Below are positions 13,970 through 20,664 of a stretch of DNA of 35,085 nt, one piece after another. A program made the translations under genes and the position numbers. The notes below the pieces were generated by a model. That model searched no databases and was not told the origin of the DNA. It was given only the letters and a program-made list of their open reading frames with translations. The stretch comes from Acidobacteriota bacterium (lineage in GTDB: Bacteria; Acidobacteriota; UBA6911; JACQTF01): contig JACQTF010000046.1 of assembly GCA_016210925.1 (NCBI GenBank), forward strand, positions 1 through 35,085. Direction: 5' to 3'. The number at the start of each line of letters is the position of its first letter. Position 1 is the first letter of the stretch.

Positions 13970-15361
13970 CTACGGACGTGTCTGGGCTGGCATCAGGCTG
14001 GCACGGATGCGTCTCTGGAATTCTCGGGCCTTTTCCAGGATCGCAGGTTCATCCAGGTTCAGGAGCCGGCCGTCCCTCAGCACGGGCTTGCCATCGATCC
14101 AGACCGAGCGCACGTCACTTCCTTTTAAGGCGTATACCAGCTGGGAATAAACGCTGTACAGGGGCTGAGCGCGAGCACGGTTGAGATCCAGAAGGACCAG
14201 GTCCGCTTTCTTCCCGACCTCCAGGGACCCCAGCTGGTCTTCCAGGTTCAAAGCCGCGGCGCCCCCGACGGTGGCCATGCGGACCACCTCTCGCGCCTGG
14301 AGGACGGTGGGGCTCAAGCGATGGATCTTGTGCAGCTTCGAAGCGAAGTCCATGGCCTCGAACAGGTCCAGGTTGTTATTGCTGGCGGCTCCGTCCGTGC
14401 CCAGGCCCACGGCGATCCCGGCAGCCAGCAGCTCGGGCACCGGGGAAACGCCGGAACCCAGTTTCATGTTGCTTTCCGGATTGTGGGAGACGCCCACGCC
14501 CGCCCGGGCCAGCAGGTCGATCTCCTCTCGGGTGACGAAGATGACGTGAGCCGCCAGAACCCGGTCTTCCAGGAAACCGATCTCCTGAAGATACGCGGTG
14601 GAAGTCGTCCCGTGCCTGGCCCTGACCTGCTCGATCTCGTCCCGGGACTCTGCCAGGTGGATCAGCAGTGGCACGCTGTGCCGGTCTGCCAGCTGTTTGG
14701 ACGCCAGTAGCGTCTCTTTGGAACACGTGTACGGTGCGTGTGGCGCCACGGCGGGGATGACCAGCGGATCTTTCTTCCAGCGCCGGATGAACCCATCTGT
14801 GTATTGGAGGGCCTCCTGAGCGGTTTTGAAATCCGGCGCCGGGAAGTCCAGGACCGTCTCCCCCGCCACCGCCCGCATGCCAGCCTCCTTCGCCGCCCGG
14901 GCCACCTCTTCCTCGAAGTAATACATGTCCACGAACAGGCTGGTACCGCTGCGGATCATCTCAGCGGCTGCCAGCCGCGTCCCCCACCGCACGAAGTCGG
15001 CGTTCACGTTCCTCGCTTCGGCAGGCCAGATGTAGTTCTTGAGCCAGTCCATGAGCTCCAGATCATCGGCCACCCCCCGAAACAGGGTCATGGCGGCATG
15101 GCCGTGAGTATTGATGAGGCCCGGCATGACCAGGTGGCCTTTCGCATCGATCCTGGCTCTGGGTCGAAAAGCGCCCGCCTCCCGGGCAGGGCCCACGGCT
15201 ACAATCCTGTCGCCGCGGAAGGCGACAAATCCTGGGTCATGGACGGTCCCGTGGGGGTCCACCGTCACCACCACACCGCCGTCGATCAGCAGCTCCACGT
15301 CCCGCCGCAGAGATGCCTGGAGGGCGATCCAGGTCAAGAGGAGCGACAGAAGAGCGTTCAT
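13970..15361 (-). CDS. Amidohydrolase, MTA/SAH (adenosine-type) deaminase family
   Basis: A 463-residue metal-dependent deaminase related to 5-methylthioadenosine/S-adenosylhomocysteine deaminase. It probably deaminates an adenine nucleoside. Ligands and signatures visible are NTHGHAAMTLFRGVADDLEL (H86, H88), VAPHAPYTCS (H208), LLIHLAESRDE (H235), SHNPESNMKLGSG (H293) and GLGTDGAASNN (D323). Relatives usually begin at about the DVELLIDGG strand (residue 21 here). This protein has an extra hydrophobic leader, MNALLSLLLTWIALQAS, which looks like a signal peptide or anchor but lacks the usual basic n-region. The ATG at 15361 overlaps the cdd stop as ATGA. In this nucleoside operon, adenosine, deoxyadenosine or MTA is the likely substrate. 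Confidence 0.88.
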   Translation of the reverse strand: MNALLSLLLTWIALQASLRRDVELLIDGGVVVTVDPHGTVHDPGFVAFRGDRIVAVGPAREAGAFRPRARIDAKGHLVMPGLINTHGHAAMTLFRGVADDLELMDWLKNYIWPAEARNVNADFVRWGTRLAAAEMIRSGTSLFVDMYYFEEEVARAAKEAGMRAVAGETVLDFPAPDFKTAQEALQYTDGFIRRWKKDPLVIPAVAPHAPYTCSKETLLASKQLADRHSVPLLIHLAESRDEIEQVRARHGTTSTAYLQEIGFLEDRVLAAHVIFVTREEIDLLARAGVGVSHNPESNMKLGSGVSPVPELLAAGIAVGLGTDGAASNNNLDLFEAMDFASKLHKIHRLSPTVLQAREVVRMATVGGAAALNLEDQLGSLEVGKKADLVLLDLNRARAQPLYSVYSQLVYALKGSDVRSVWIDGKPVLRDGRLLNLDEPAILEKAREFQRRIRASLMPAQTRP

Positions 15362-15753
15362 TTCTTCAACGTGGCACTGTCAAAGGGATGAGGAAGCAGC
15401 TTTTGGACGCGATACTTACTGGTCTTGCCCGAGGGAGTCGCAACCAGTACGGGGATGTCCCCGCAAAACTCCCAGAGCAGCTGCCGGCACGACCCGCAGG
15501 GGGAGGCCCCTTTTTCCGAACTGGACGCCACGGCGATCTTCCGGAACTTCCTGACGCCCTCAGAGAGGGCTTTGAAGATCGCCACCCGCTCCGCGCACAC
15601 CGTCAAGCCGTACGTGCTGTTCTCGATATTGCAGCCCCGGTAGACTTTGCCATCGCCGCCCAACAGCGCTGCGCCCACGCGGAAGCGGGAGTACGGCGCC
15701 ACGGCAAACTGCAGGGCCTTGTGAGCTTCTGCGATCAGTTGCTGGTCGGTCAT
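15358..15753 (-). CDS. cdd: Cytidine deaminase
   Basis: Cdd deaminates cytidine and deoxycytidine to the uracil nucleosides used by the pyrimidine phosphorylase encoded nearby. At 131 residues it is the homotetrameric short form. Substrate-binding and zinc motifs are visible: APYSRFRVGAALLGGDGKVY, GCNIENSTYGLTVCAERVA with zinc ligand C53 and catalytic E55, and ASPCGSCRQLLWEF with C86 and C89. It lies 34 bases after punA and overlaps the amidohydrolase by four bases. Confidence 0.96.
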   Translation of the reverse strand: MTDQQLIAEAHKALQFAVAPYSRFRVGAALLGGDGKVYRGCNIENSTYGLTVCAERVAIFKALSEGVRKFRKIAVASSSEKGASPCGSCRQLLWEFCGDIPVLVATPSGKTSKYRVQKLLPHPFDSATLKK

Positions 15754-15787
15754 GGCAGCCCTCGTGGCGCGCTGGCCCGAGAGAAAT

Positions 15788-16609
15788 CTACGCCAACCTG
15801 CCGAGCACCTTTCTCAACAGCGAGACGAATTGGACCTGGACCCGTTCGGCGATGGCCATCACCTCGGCATGGTCCAGTTTTCTAGCGAGAATGCCAGCCG
15901 CCATGTTAGTAATGCAGGAAATGCCCAGCACCTTCATGCCCATGTGGTGGGCACCGATGGTCTCGGGCACCGTGGACATGCCCACGGCGTCGGCCCCGAG
16001 TTTGCGCAACATCCGAATCTCGGCGGGCGTTTCATAGCTGGGCCCGGACAGGCCGGCGTACACGCCTGACACCATCTCCAGGCCCAACTCATCCGCAGCC
16101 TGACGAGCCAGTTCTTGCAGGGCGGGGTCGTAGGGGTAGGTCATGTCGGGAAACCTCGGACCCAGTTCCTCCAGGTTTTGGCCCCTCAGGGGGTTGTCGC
16201 CCATTAAGTTCAAATGGTCACGGATCAGCATGAGCTGGCCTGGGCGAAAGCTCTCGTTGATGCCCCCTGCCGCATTGGTCACCACCAGAATTGAGGCCCC
16301 AAGGAGCCTCAGAACTCGAACGGGAAATACCACCTCAGCGAAGGAGTAGCCCTCGTAGGGGTGGACGCGCCCCTGCATGGCCGCGACGGCTACTCCTTCA
16401 GCCCAGCCCAGGACCAAGTTGCCAGGGTGCCCCACTACCGACGACACGGGAAAGTGGGGGATGTGCCGGTACGGGATACGGACCGCCCCGGAAAACTCAT
16501 CGGCCAAGCCCCCCAGCCCCGACCCCAGCACCAAGCCCACGCGAGGTGAAACAGGAGAGTGGCTCCGAATGAACTCCGCCGCCGCGCGCAGCTTCTCGAG
16601 CTCGCTCAC
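15788..16609 (-). CDS. punA: Purine-nucleoside phosphorylase (trimeric, class I)
   Basis: PunA phosphorolyses (deoxy)inosine and (deoxy)guanosine to the base and (deoxy)ribose-1-phosphate. The 273 residues match the family. Motifs include VLGSGLGGLADE (phosphate site, residues 28-38), the H61 loop in VVGHPGNLVLG, VVTNAAGGINESFRPG at 109-124, the signature GPSYETPAEIRMLRKLGADA (189-208) with E197, MSTVPE, and CITNMAAGI with N235 for base recognition. The start codon is GTG at 16609, only six bases after the nupC stop, with a GGTGAG-type site just upstream. Together with nupC, cdd and deoB it forms one transcription unit. Its base product could be recycled by Hpt. Confidence 0.96.
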   Translation of the reverse strand: MSELEKLRAAAEFIRSHSPVSPRVGLVLGSGLGGLADEFSGAVRIPYRHIPHFPVSSVVGHPGNLVLGWAEGVAVAAMQGRVHPYEGYSFAEVVFPVRVLRLLGASILVVTNAAGGINESFRPGQLMLIRDHLNLMGDNPLRGQNLEELGPRFPDMTYPYDPALQELARQAADELGLEMVSGVYAGLSGPSYETPAEIRMLRKLGADAVGMSTVPETIGAHHMGMKVLGISCITNMAAGILARKLDHAEVMAIAERVQVQFVSLLRKVLGRLA

Positions 16610-16615
16610 GCTTTC

Positions 16616-17857
16616 TCACCCCCCCAAGAGCCCGGCGATGGCAGCCGTCATGTAGGTGGCCATGGAACCCGCCATGACGGCCCGCAGTCCCAATCGAGCG
16701 AGGTCGTGCCGCCGACCGGGGGCCAGGCCGCCGATTCCGCCGAGCTGGATCCCGATGGAGCTGAAATTAGCGAAGCCGCACAAGGCATAGGAGGCGATGA
16801 TCTCGGACCGGGGGCTCAGGTGCACAGCGGGATCCTTCAGAAGGGTGGCCAGGTTCACGTAAGCGACGAACTCGTTGATCACCAGCTTTGTCCCGAACAA
16901 GCCTCCCACCAGCCGGCTCTCGCTCCAGGGAACACCTAGAAGAAAGGCCAAAGGCGAAAACGCGTACCCGAAGAGGCGGTTGAGGGTCAGATCGACGGGG
17001 AGGTTCGTCCACCGGGTCCAAAGCACCGAGGCCCAACTCAGCAGGCCGTTGAGAAGGGCGATGAGGGCGATGAAGGCAATGAGCATTCCCCCCACGTTGA
17101 TGGCCAGCCGGACGCCGGTTGCGGCCCCCCGTGCCGCGGCGTCGATGACGTTTACGTCCTCCTTCTGCACCTCCAGCTTCACGCTCCCCGCTGTTTTGGG
17201 CACCTCCGTCTCGGGCAGGAAAAGCTTCGACATGAGGACGGCTGCCGGCGCAGCCATCACGCTCCCCGCCAGCAGGTATTCCGCCCGGACCCCCAGGGAC
17301 ACGTAGCTGAGCAAGATGGCGCCCGAGACGGTGGCCATCCCTCCGGTCATCACACACAACAGCTCGGAGAGGGTCATCGCCGGAATGTACGGAGCGATCA
17401 GGATGGGCGCTTCGGTCTGGCCCATAAACACGTTGGCTGCTGCTGACAGGGATTCGGCGCCGCTGACCTTCATGGTCTTCGCCATAATTTTGGCCATCAC
17501 CAAGACCACCTTCTGCATAATCCCCAGGTAGTAGAGGACGGTGAAGAAGGAGGAAATGAAGATGATCAGCGGCAGGACCTTGAACGCGAAGATAAAGCCG
17601 AAGGTCTCGGGTTTCGCCAGGTTGCCGAAGACAAAGACTGAACCCTCGTCGGCGAATCGCTGGAAATAAGTCACGCCCTCCGCGATCTTCTTGAACGCGA
17701 ACCGGCCCGGCCCCGTCCTCATGATGAGGAAGGCGAAAATCAGTTGAAGCCCGAGTCCCCACAGGACCAGCCGGATCTTCACCGCCTTCTTGTTGTTGCT
17801 CATCAGGTAGGCCACGGTCAGGAGCAGAAGCAGTCCAAGGATGCCGATGTATCTCAA
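16616..17857 (-). CDS. nupC: Concentrative nucleoside transporter (NupC/CNT family)
   Basis: A multi-pass inner-membrane symporter that imports nucleosides with a proton or sodium ion. Counting from 17857 it has 413 residues, the usual size. It shows repeated hydrophobic helices and CNT-conserved blocks: FGFIFAFKVLPLIIFISSFF, AANVFMGQTEAPILIAPYIP (the GQTEAP hairpin), MTGGMATVSGAILLSYVSLG, GTKLVINEFVAY, and SYALCGFANFSSIGIQLGGI. I chose a TTG start at 17857 (encoding MRYIGILGLL) because AGAGGAG lies six bases upstream and the protein then begins directly with the first helix. The open frame extends to 17989, but that stretch is unlike the family and crosses an inverted repeat. It heads the punA-cdd-deoB operon. 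Confidence 0.93.
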   Translation of the reverse strand: MRYIGILGLLLLLTVAYLMSNNKKAVKIRLVLWGLGLQLIFAFLIMRTGPGRFAFKKIAEGVTYFQRFADEGSVFVFGNLAKPETFGFIFAFKVLPLIIFISSFFTVLYYLGIMQKVVLVMAKIMAKTMKVSGAESLSAAANVFMGQTEAPILIAPYIPAMTLSELLCVMTGGMATVSGAILLSYVSLGVRAEYLLAGSVMAAPAAVLMSKLFLPETEVPKTAGSVKLEVQKEDVNVIDAAARGAATGVRLAINVGGMLIAFIALIALLNGLLSWASVLWTRWTNLPVDLTLNRLFGYAFSPLAFLLGVPWSESRLVGGLFGTKLVINEFVAYVNLATLLKDPAVHLSPRSEIIASYALCGFANFSSIGIQLGGIGGLAPGRRHDLARLGLRAVMAGSMATYMTAAIAGLLGG

Positions 17858-17925
17858 CGCCAACTCCTCTGGACGAAGACCCAGGAACGCAGCCGCCCCA
17901 GGCGGGCGCGTCCAAGTTTCGGGAT

Positions 17926-18010
17926 TCCCCGCACCTACCCCACCTTTCCCCGCGACTTTTAACCACTTGTTTTGACAGGCGCGGGGCAAAGTACTTGGTA
18001 GGTGCGGGGA
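17926..18010. promoter_or_regulatory. Nested inverted repeats in the deoA-nupC gap
   Basis: The outer arms TCCCCGCACCTACC (17926-17939) and their exact complement (17997-18010) are 14 bp long. Inside them is a second 7-bp pair, CCCCGCG (17948-17954) and CGCGGGG (17980-17986). There is no T-run, so a plain intrinsic terminator is unlikely. The position between the deoA stop (18028) and the nupC start (17857) suggests a processing stem, an attenuator, or a double operator for a nucleoside-responsive regulator. No known riboswitch core was recognised. Confidence 0.55.
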
Positions 18011-18027
18011 TTATAACGGGATTTGCC

Positions 18028-19332
18028 CTACTGCAAAATCTTTTTGATCAGGGCAGGAGGCTGGGCTGGCTGGTGATCCCAATGATACGCCCCCAGGACC
18101 TGCTCCAGCGAGGCGGGGACTTTGCCGGGATCGTTGTACAACAGCGTGCAGAGCGGCTCGCCGCGCTCCACGCGATCGCCAACCTTCTTGTGTACCAGGA
18201 TCCCCACGCTGGGGTCCACCTGCGCTTCCATGCGATCGCGTCCGGCTCCCAGGAGCATGGCGGCGTGCCCGATCTTCTCCGCATCCATACCGGCAACGAA
18301 AGCTGCCTGGGGCGAGGCCACCTCCTGCCGAAGCCGGGCATGGGGAAGGCGGTCCGGGTGTCTCACAACGGCCGAGTCGCCGCCCTGGAACTCGATCACC
18401 TGCTCCAACTTCTCCAGGCCCGCTCCCGAACGGAGACAGTCCGTGATGCGGCCCCTCCCCTCGGGCAGGTCCTTAACGGTTCCGGCAAGCACCAACATGT
18501 GGGATGCCATTTCCACGCACAGCAGGCGAAGGTCCTCGGGCCCGTCTCCCCCCAGGACTCGGAGAGCCTCCTCCACCTCCACCGCGTTGCCCACCGCATG
18601 ACCCAAGGGCTGGTTCATATCCGTCAAAAGGGCCACGCTCTTCATGCCCAACGCCTTGGAGGTCTCCACCAGGGCTCGCGCCAGGGACTCGGCCAGCACC
18701 TCGGTCTTCATGAAGGCTCCGGTCCCCACCTTCACGTCCAGCAGCAGGGCGTCGATCCCTTCGGCCACCTTCTTGCTCACGATGCTGCCCACGATGAGAG
18801 GGATGCTCTCCACGGTGGCGGTGACATCCCGCAAAGCGTAAAGTTTCTGGTCTGCAGGCACCAGATCCTCGGTCTGGCCGATGAATGCCAGGCCGTTTCG
18901 TTCCAGGGCCCGCTTGAACTCTTGTTCCGTGCAACGGACCCGGAACCCGGGAATCGACTCCAGCTTGTCCAGGGTCCCCCCGGTATGGCCCAGTCCCCGT
19001 CCCGACATCATCGGCACCACCACGCCCGCCGCAGCCGCCAGCGGCGCCACCACGAGGGAGACTTTGTCACCCACGCCGCCCGTGCTGTGCTTGTCCACCT
19101 TGGGAGCCGGGAGGAAGCTCAGATCCACCACCTTCCCAGTCTCCAGCATGCTGCGAGTCAGGCTCTGGGTCTCCACCATGGTCATGCCGCGGAAAACGAC
19201 CGCCATCAAGAACGCGGCCATCTGGTAGTCGGGAACTTCCCCCGCCACGTACCGCCGGATGAGAAGGGCGATCTCCTCACAGGAAAGTTCCTGCCCGTCC
19301 CGCTTCTTCCTGATCAGATCCACGATGCGCAT
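18028..19332 (-). CDS. deoA: Pyrimidine-nucleoside/thymidine phosphorylase
   Basis: This enzyme phosphorolyses thymidine, deoxyuridine and possibly uridine to the base and (deoxy)ribose-1-phosphate, the substrate of DeoB. The 434-residue length is standard. Conserved blocks are PAPKVDKHSTGGVGDKVSL (phosphate site, 76-93), the family signature SGRGLGHTGGTLDKLESIPG (110-129), ADQKLYALRDVTATVESIPL, SIVSKKVAEGIDALLLDVKV and GAFMKT. A C-terminal barrel-sandwich domain follows. Whether it is strictly thymidine-specific or a broad Pdp type cannot be told. It is the first gene of the salvage cluster, about 60 bases after the rpsU terminator. I see no clear promoter or ribosome site in that short gap. 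Confidence 0.96.
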   Translation of the reverse strand: MRIVDLIRKKRDGQELSCEEIALLIRRYVAGEVPDYQMAAFLMAVVFRGMTMVETQSLTRSMLETGKVVDLSFLPAPKVDKHSTGGVGDKVSLVVAPLAAAAGVVVPMMSGRGLGHTGGTLDKLESIPGFRVRCTEQEFKRALERNGLAFIGQTEDLVPADQKLYALRDVTATVESIPLIVGSIVSKKVAEGIDALLLDVKVGTGAFMKTEVLAESLARALVETSKALGMKSVALLTDMNQPLGHAVGNAVEVEEALRVLGGDGPEDLRLLCVEMASHMLVLAGTVKDLPEGRGRITDCLRSGAGLEKLEQVIEFQGGDSAVVRHPDRLPHARLRQEVASPQAAFVAGMDAEKIGHAAMLLGAGRDRMEAQVDPSVGILVHKKVGDRVERGEPLCTLLYNDPGKVPASLEQVLGAYHWDHQPAQPPALIKKILQ

Positions 19333-19392
19333 GAAGCACCCGCGGCGTGCGCCTTACAGCCAGCCGGCAGCTCGGTCCTCGCGCCCGCAGGC

Positions 19393-19427
19393 AAAAAAAA
19401 AGCTACCATCCCCGAAGGATGGTAGCT
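19393..19427 (-). terminator. Intrinsic terminator downstream of rpsU
   Basis: On the minus strand an 11-bp perfect stem (AGCTACCATCC at 19401-19411 and its complement at 19417-19427) with a 5-base loop is followed by nine Ts, one of them shared with the stem (19401-19393). It sits 124 bases after the rpsU stop. The strong U-tract marks the minus direction, and it isolates rpsU from deoA. The 123 bases between rpsU and the stem show only a weak 9-bp inverted repeat (19452-19460 and 19535-19543). Confidence 0.93.
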
Positions 19428-19550
19428 TGTCCCGGAAAGGTTGTCCAGTCCCGTTCCAACTCCTCGTCCAACCAGCGCTCCACCGCGGCCGTGCCAGGAA
19501 CCTGACACAGGAACGCATGCCCTTTAACGAAGATGTTGGAACGAGACCAG

Positions 19551-19754
19551 CTATCCCTCCGACCGAAAGCCTCGGAGCTTCTTTCGAAGTCGCTTCCTGG
19601 CCAGCGCCTGCTTGATCCTGCGCTTTTCGCCGGGTTTCATGTAGAAAGAGTGTCTCTTGACCTCCTTGATGATGTCTTCCTGTTGCACCTTTCGCTTGAA
19701 CCGACGAAGGGCATTTTCCAGGGACTCTCCCTCTTGCACAATGACTTCAGCCAA
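19551..19754 (-). CDS. rpsU: 30S ribosomal protein bS21
   Basis: bS21 is a small basic protein of the 30S platform involved in initiation. The sequence AEVIVQEGESLENALRRFKR, then KVQQEDIIKEVKRHSFYMKP and GEKRR-KQALARKR, is nearly the family consensus. The start is TTG at 19754. GGAGGT (19769-19764) lies nine bases upstream and the encoded protein then begins MAEVIVQEG as in relatives. The in-frame GTG at 19763 abuts the Shine-Dalgarno sequence with no spacing and would add three residues foreign to the family. It is monocistronic, with its own promoter and terminator. Confidence 0.95.
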   Translation of the reverse strand: MAEVIVQEGESLENALRRFKRKVQQEDIIKEVKRHSFYMKPGEKRRIKQALARKRLRKKLRGFRSEG

Positions 19755-19806
19755 AAAATTCACACCTCCAGACCGTATTGGATTTTAGATCACGTTTTGA
19801 ATTAAT

Positions 19807-19836
19807 AATTTACGGTTGACCTGGCGGCTTTGTCAA
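19807..19836 (-). promoter_or_regulatory. Sigma-70-like promoter for rpsU
   Basis: On the minus strand a consensus TTGACA (19836-19831) is followed by 18 bases and TAAATT (19812-19807), in a locally AT-rich stretch about 50 bases before the rpsU start. No other gene in that direction intervenes. Confidence 0.7.
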
Positions 19837-19869
19837 GGGATTCTTCCCGAATTCTTTCGCCCCTGCGGC

Positions 19870-20664
19870 TCAAGGGCGTTGGAAGCGCCGGACCATCCGG
19901 GATCGGATTTGAGGGTCCAGGATCTCTCGAGCCACGCGGTCCCCCTCCCCATACTCCTGCAGCGCATCGTAGCACTCGACTAAACCTAACTGGGCCTGGA
20001 GCTTACACTCGCTGCAGGCCGTCGTCTGCAGGACCTTCTTGAACGGCTCCAGCGCCGCCTGGTAGCGGCGGCGCATCTGAAGGAGCGTTCCCACCTTGAG
20101 CTGAGCCTGCTCCCGGAGGTGGCCCCCAGCGCCGTCGTCGATCAGCTTTTGATAGTCGAAGAGGGCTCGATCAAACTCGTTCAACTTGAAATAGCAGGTG
20201 GCCACCGCCAGCCGGTGCTGCATCTGCTCCTTTTCGTCGAAAGAGAGACGGGCCAGTTGCTGGTGGGCCGCCAGGGCTTTTCGCAGGTCGCCGATTTCAT
20301 TCTCGTAAAGGTCGGCCACGCGGGAGAGCGCCTGAAGGCGATGCTCGCTGCGGGGATACCGTTCCAGGAACGCCTGGTAGAGCTTCAGGGCCTTCGCGGG
20401 GTTGTTCAACTGAAGAGAAGCGATGGCAGCGGCCTCGCGCAAAGCGTCGGCCGCGAGTGGACTCTCGGGGTGGAGCTCCGCCACGTTTTGAAACGCTTCC
20501 ACAGCTTTCTGGTACTCGGCGTTTCTCCACAACTTCTCCGCTTGCCGGTAGAGCTGGACGTCCTGGGGCCCGCACGAGGCCAGGAGCACCCAGCCGATCA
20601 TGGCCGTGAGGGCGCCCGGGCGCTGGAGTTGAAACGCCCGCCTAAACCGTTTGTTCCTCGCCAT
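19870..20664 (-). CDS. TPR-repeat lipoprotein
   Basis: A 264-residue protein with a lipoprotein signal: a hydrophobic run ending in LLASC, so C31 would be lipidated. It would be anchored in a membrane and face the periplasm. From about residue 38 to 250 it is built of helical pairs of tetratricopeptide type, such as [20 protein letters not shown], then [20 protein letters not shown] and [17 protein letters not shown]. Such proteins act as scaffolds, as in the BamD/YbgF groups; a specific role is not evident. The ATG at 20664 overlaps the 3' end of gyrA by 23 bases, so it is probably co-transcribed. An alternative start is the Met just before the hydrophobic run (20601). Confidence 0.82.
   Translation of the reverse strand: MARNKRFRRAFQLQRPGALTAMIGWVLLASCGPQDVQLYRQAEKLWRNAEYQKAVEAFQNVAELHPESPLAADALREAAAIASLQLNNPAKALKLYQAFLERYPRSEHRLQALSRVADLYENEIGDLRKALAAHQQLARLSFDEKEQMQHRLAVATCYFKLNEFDRALFDYQKLIDDGAGGHLREQAQLKVGTLLQMRRRYQAALEPFKKVLQTTACSECKLQAQLGLVECYDALQEYGEGDRVAREILDPQIRSRMVRRFQRP

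Noticed and set aside
16767-17966. 399-codon minus-strand frame overlapping nupC in another frame
   Set aside because: Arg/Gly/His-rich out-of-frame reading of a genuine membrane transporter.
17995-19425. 476-codon plus-strand open frame opposite deoA
   Set aside because: Antisense to a complete deoA with all signature motifs.
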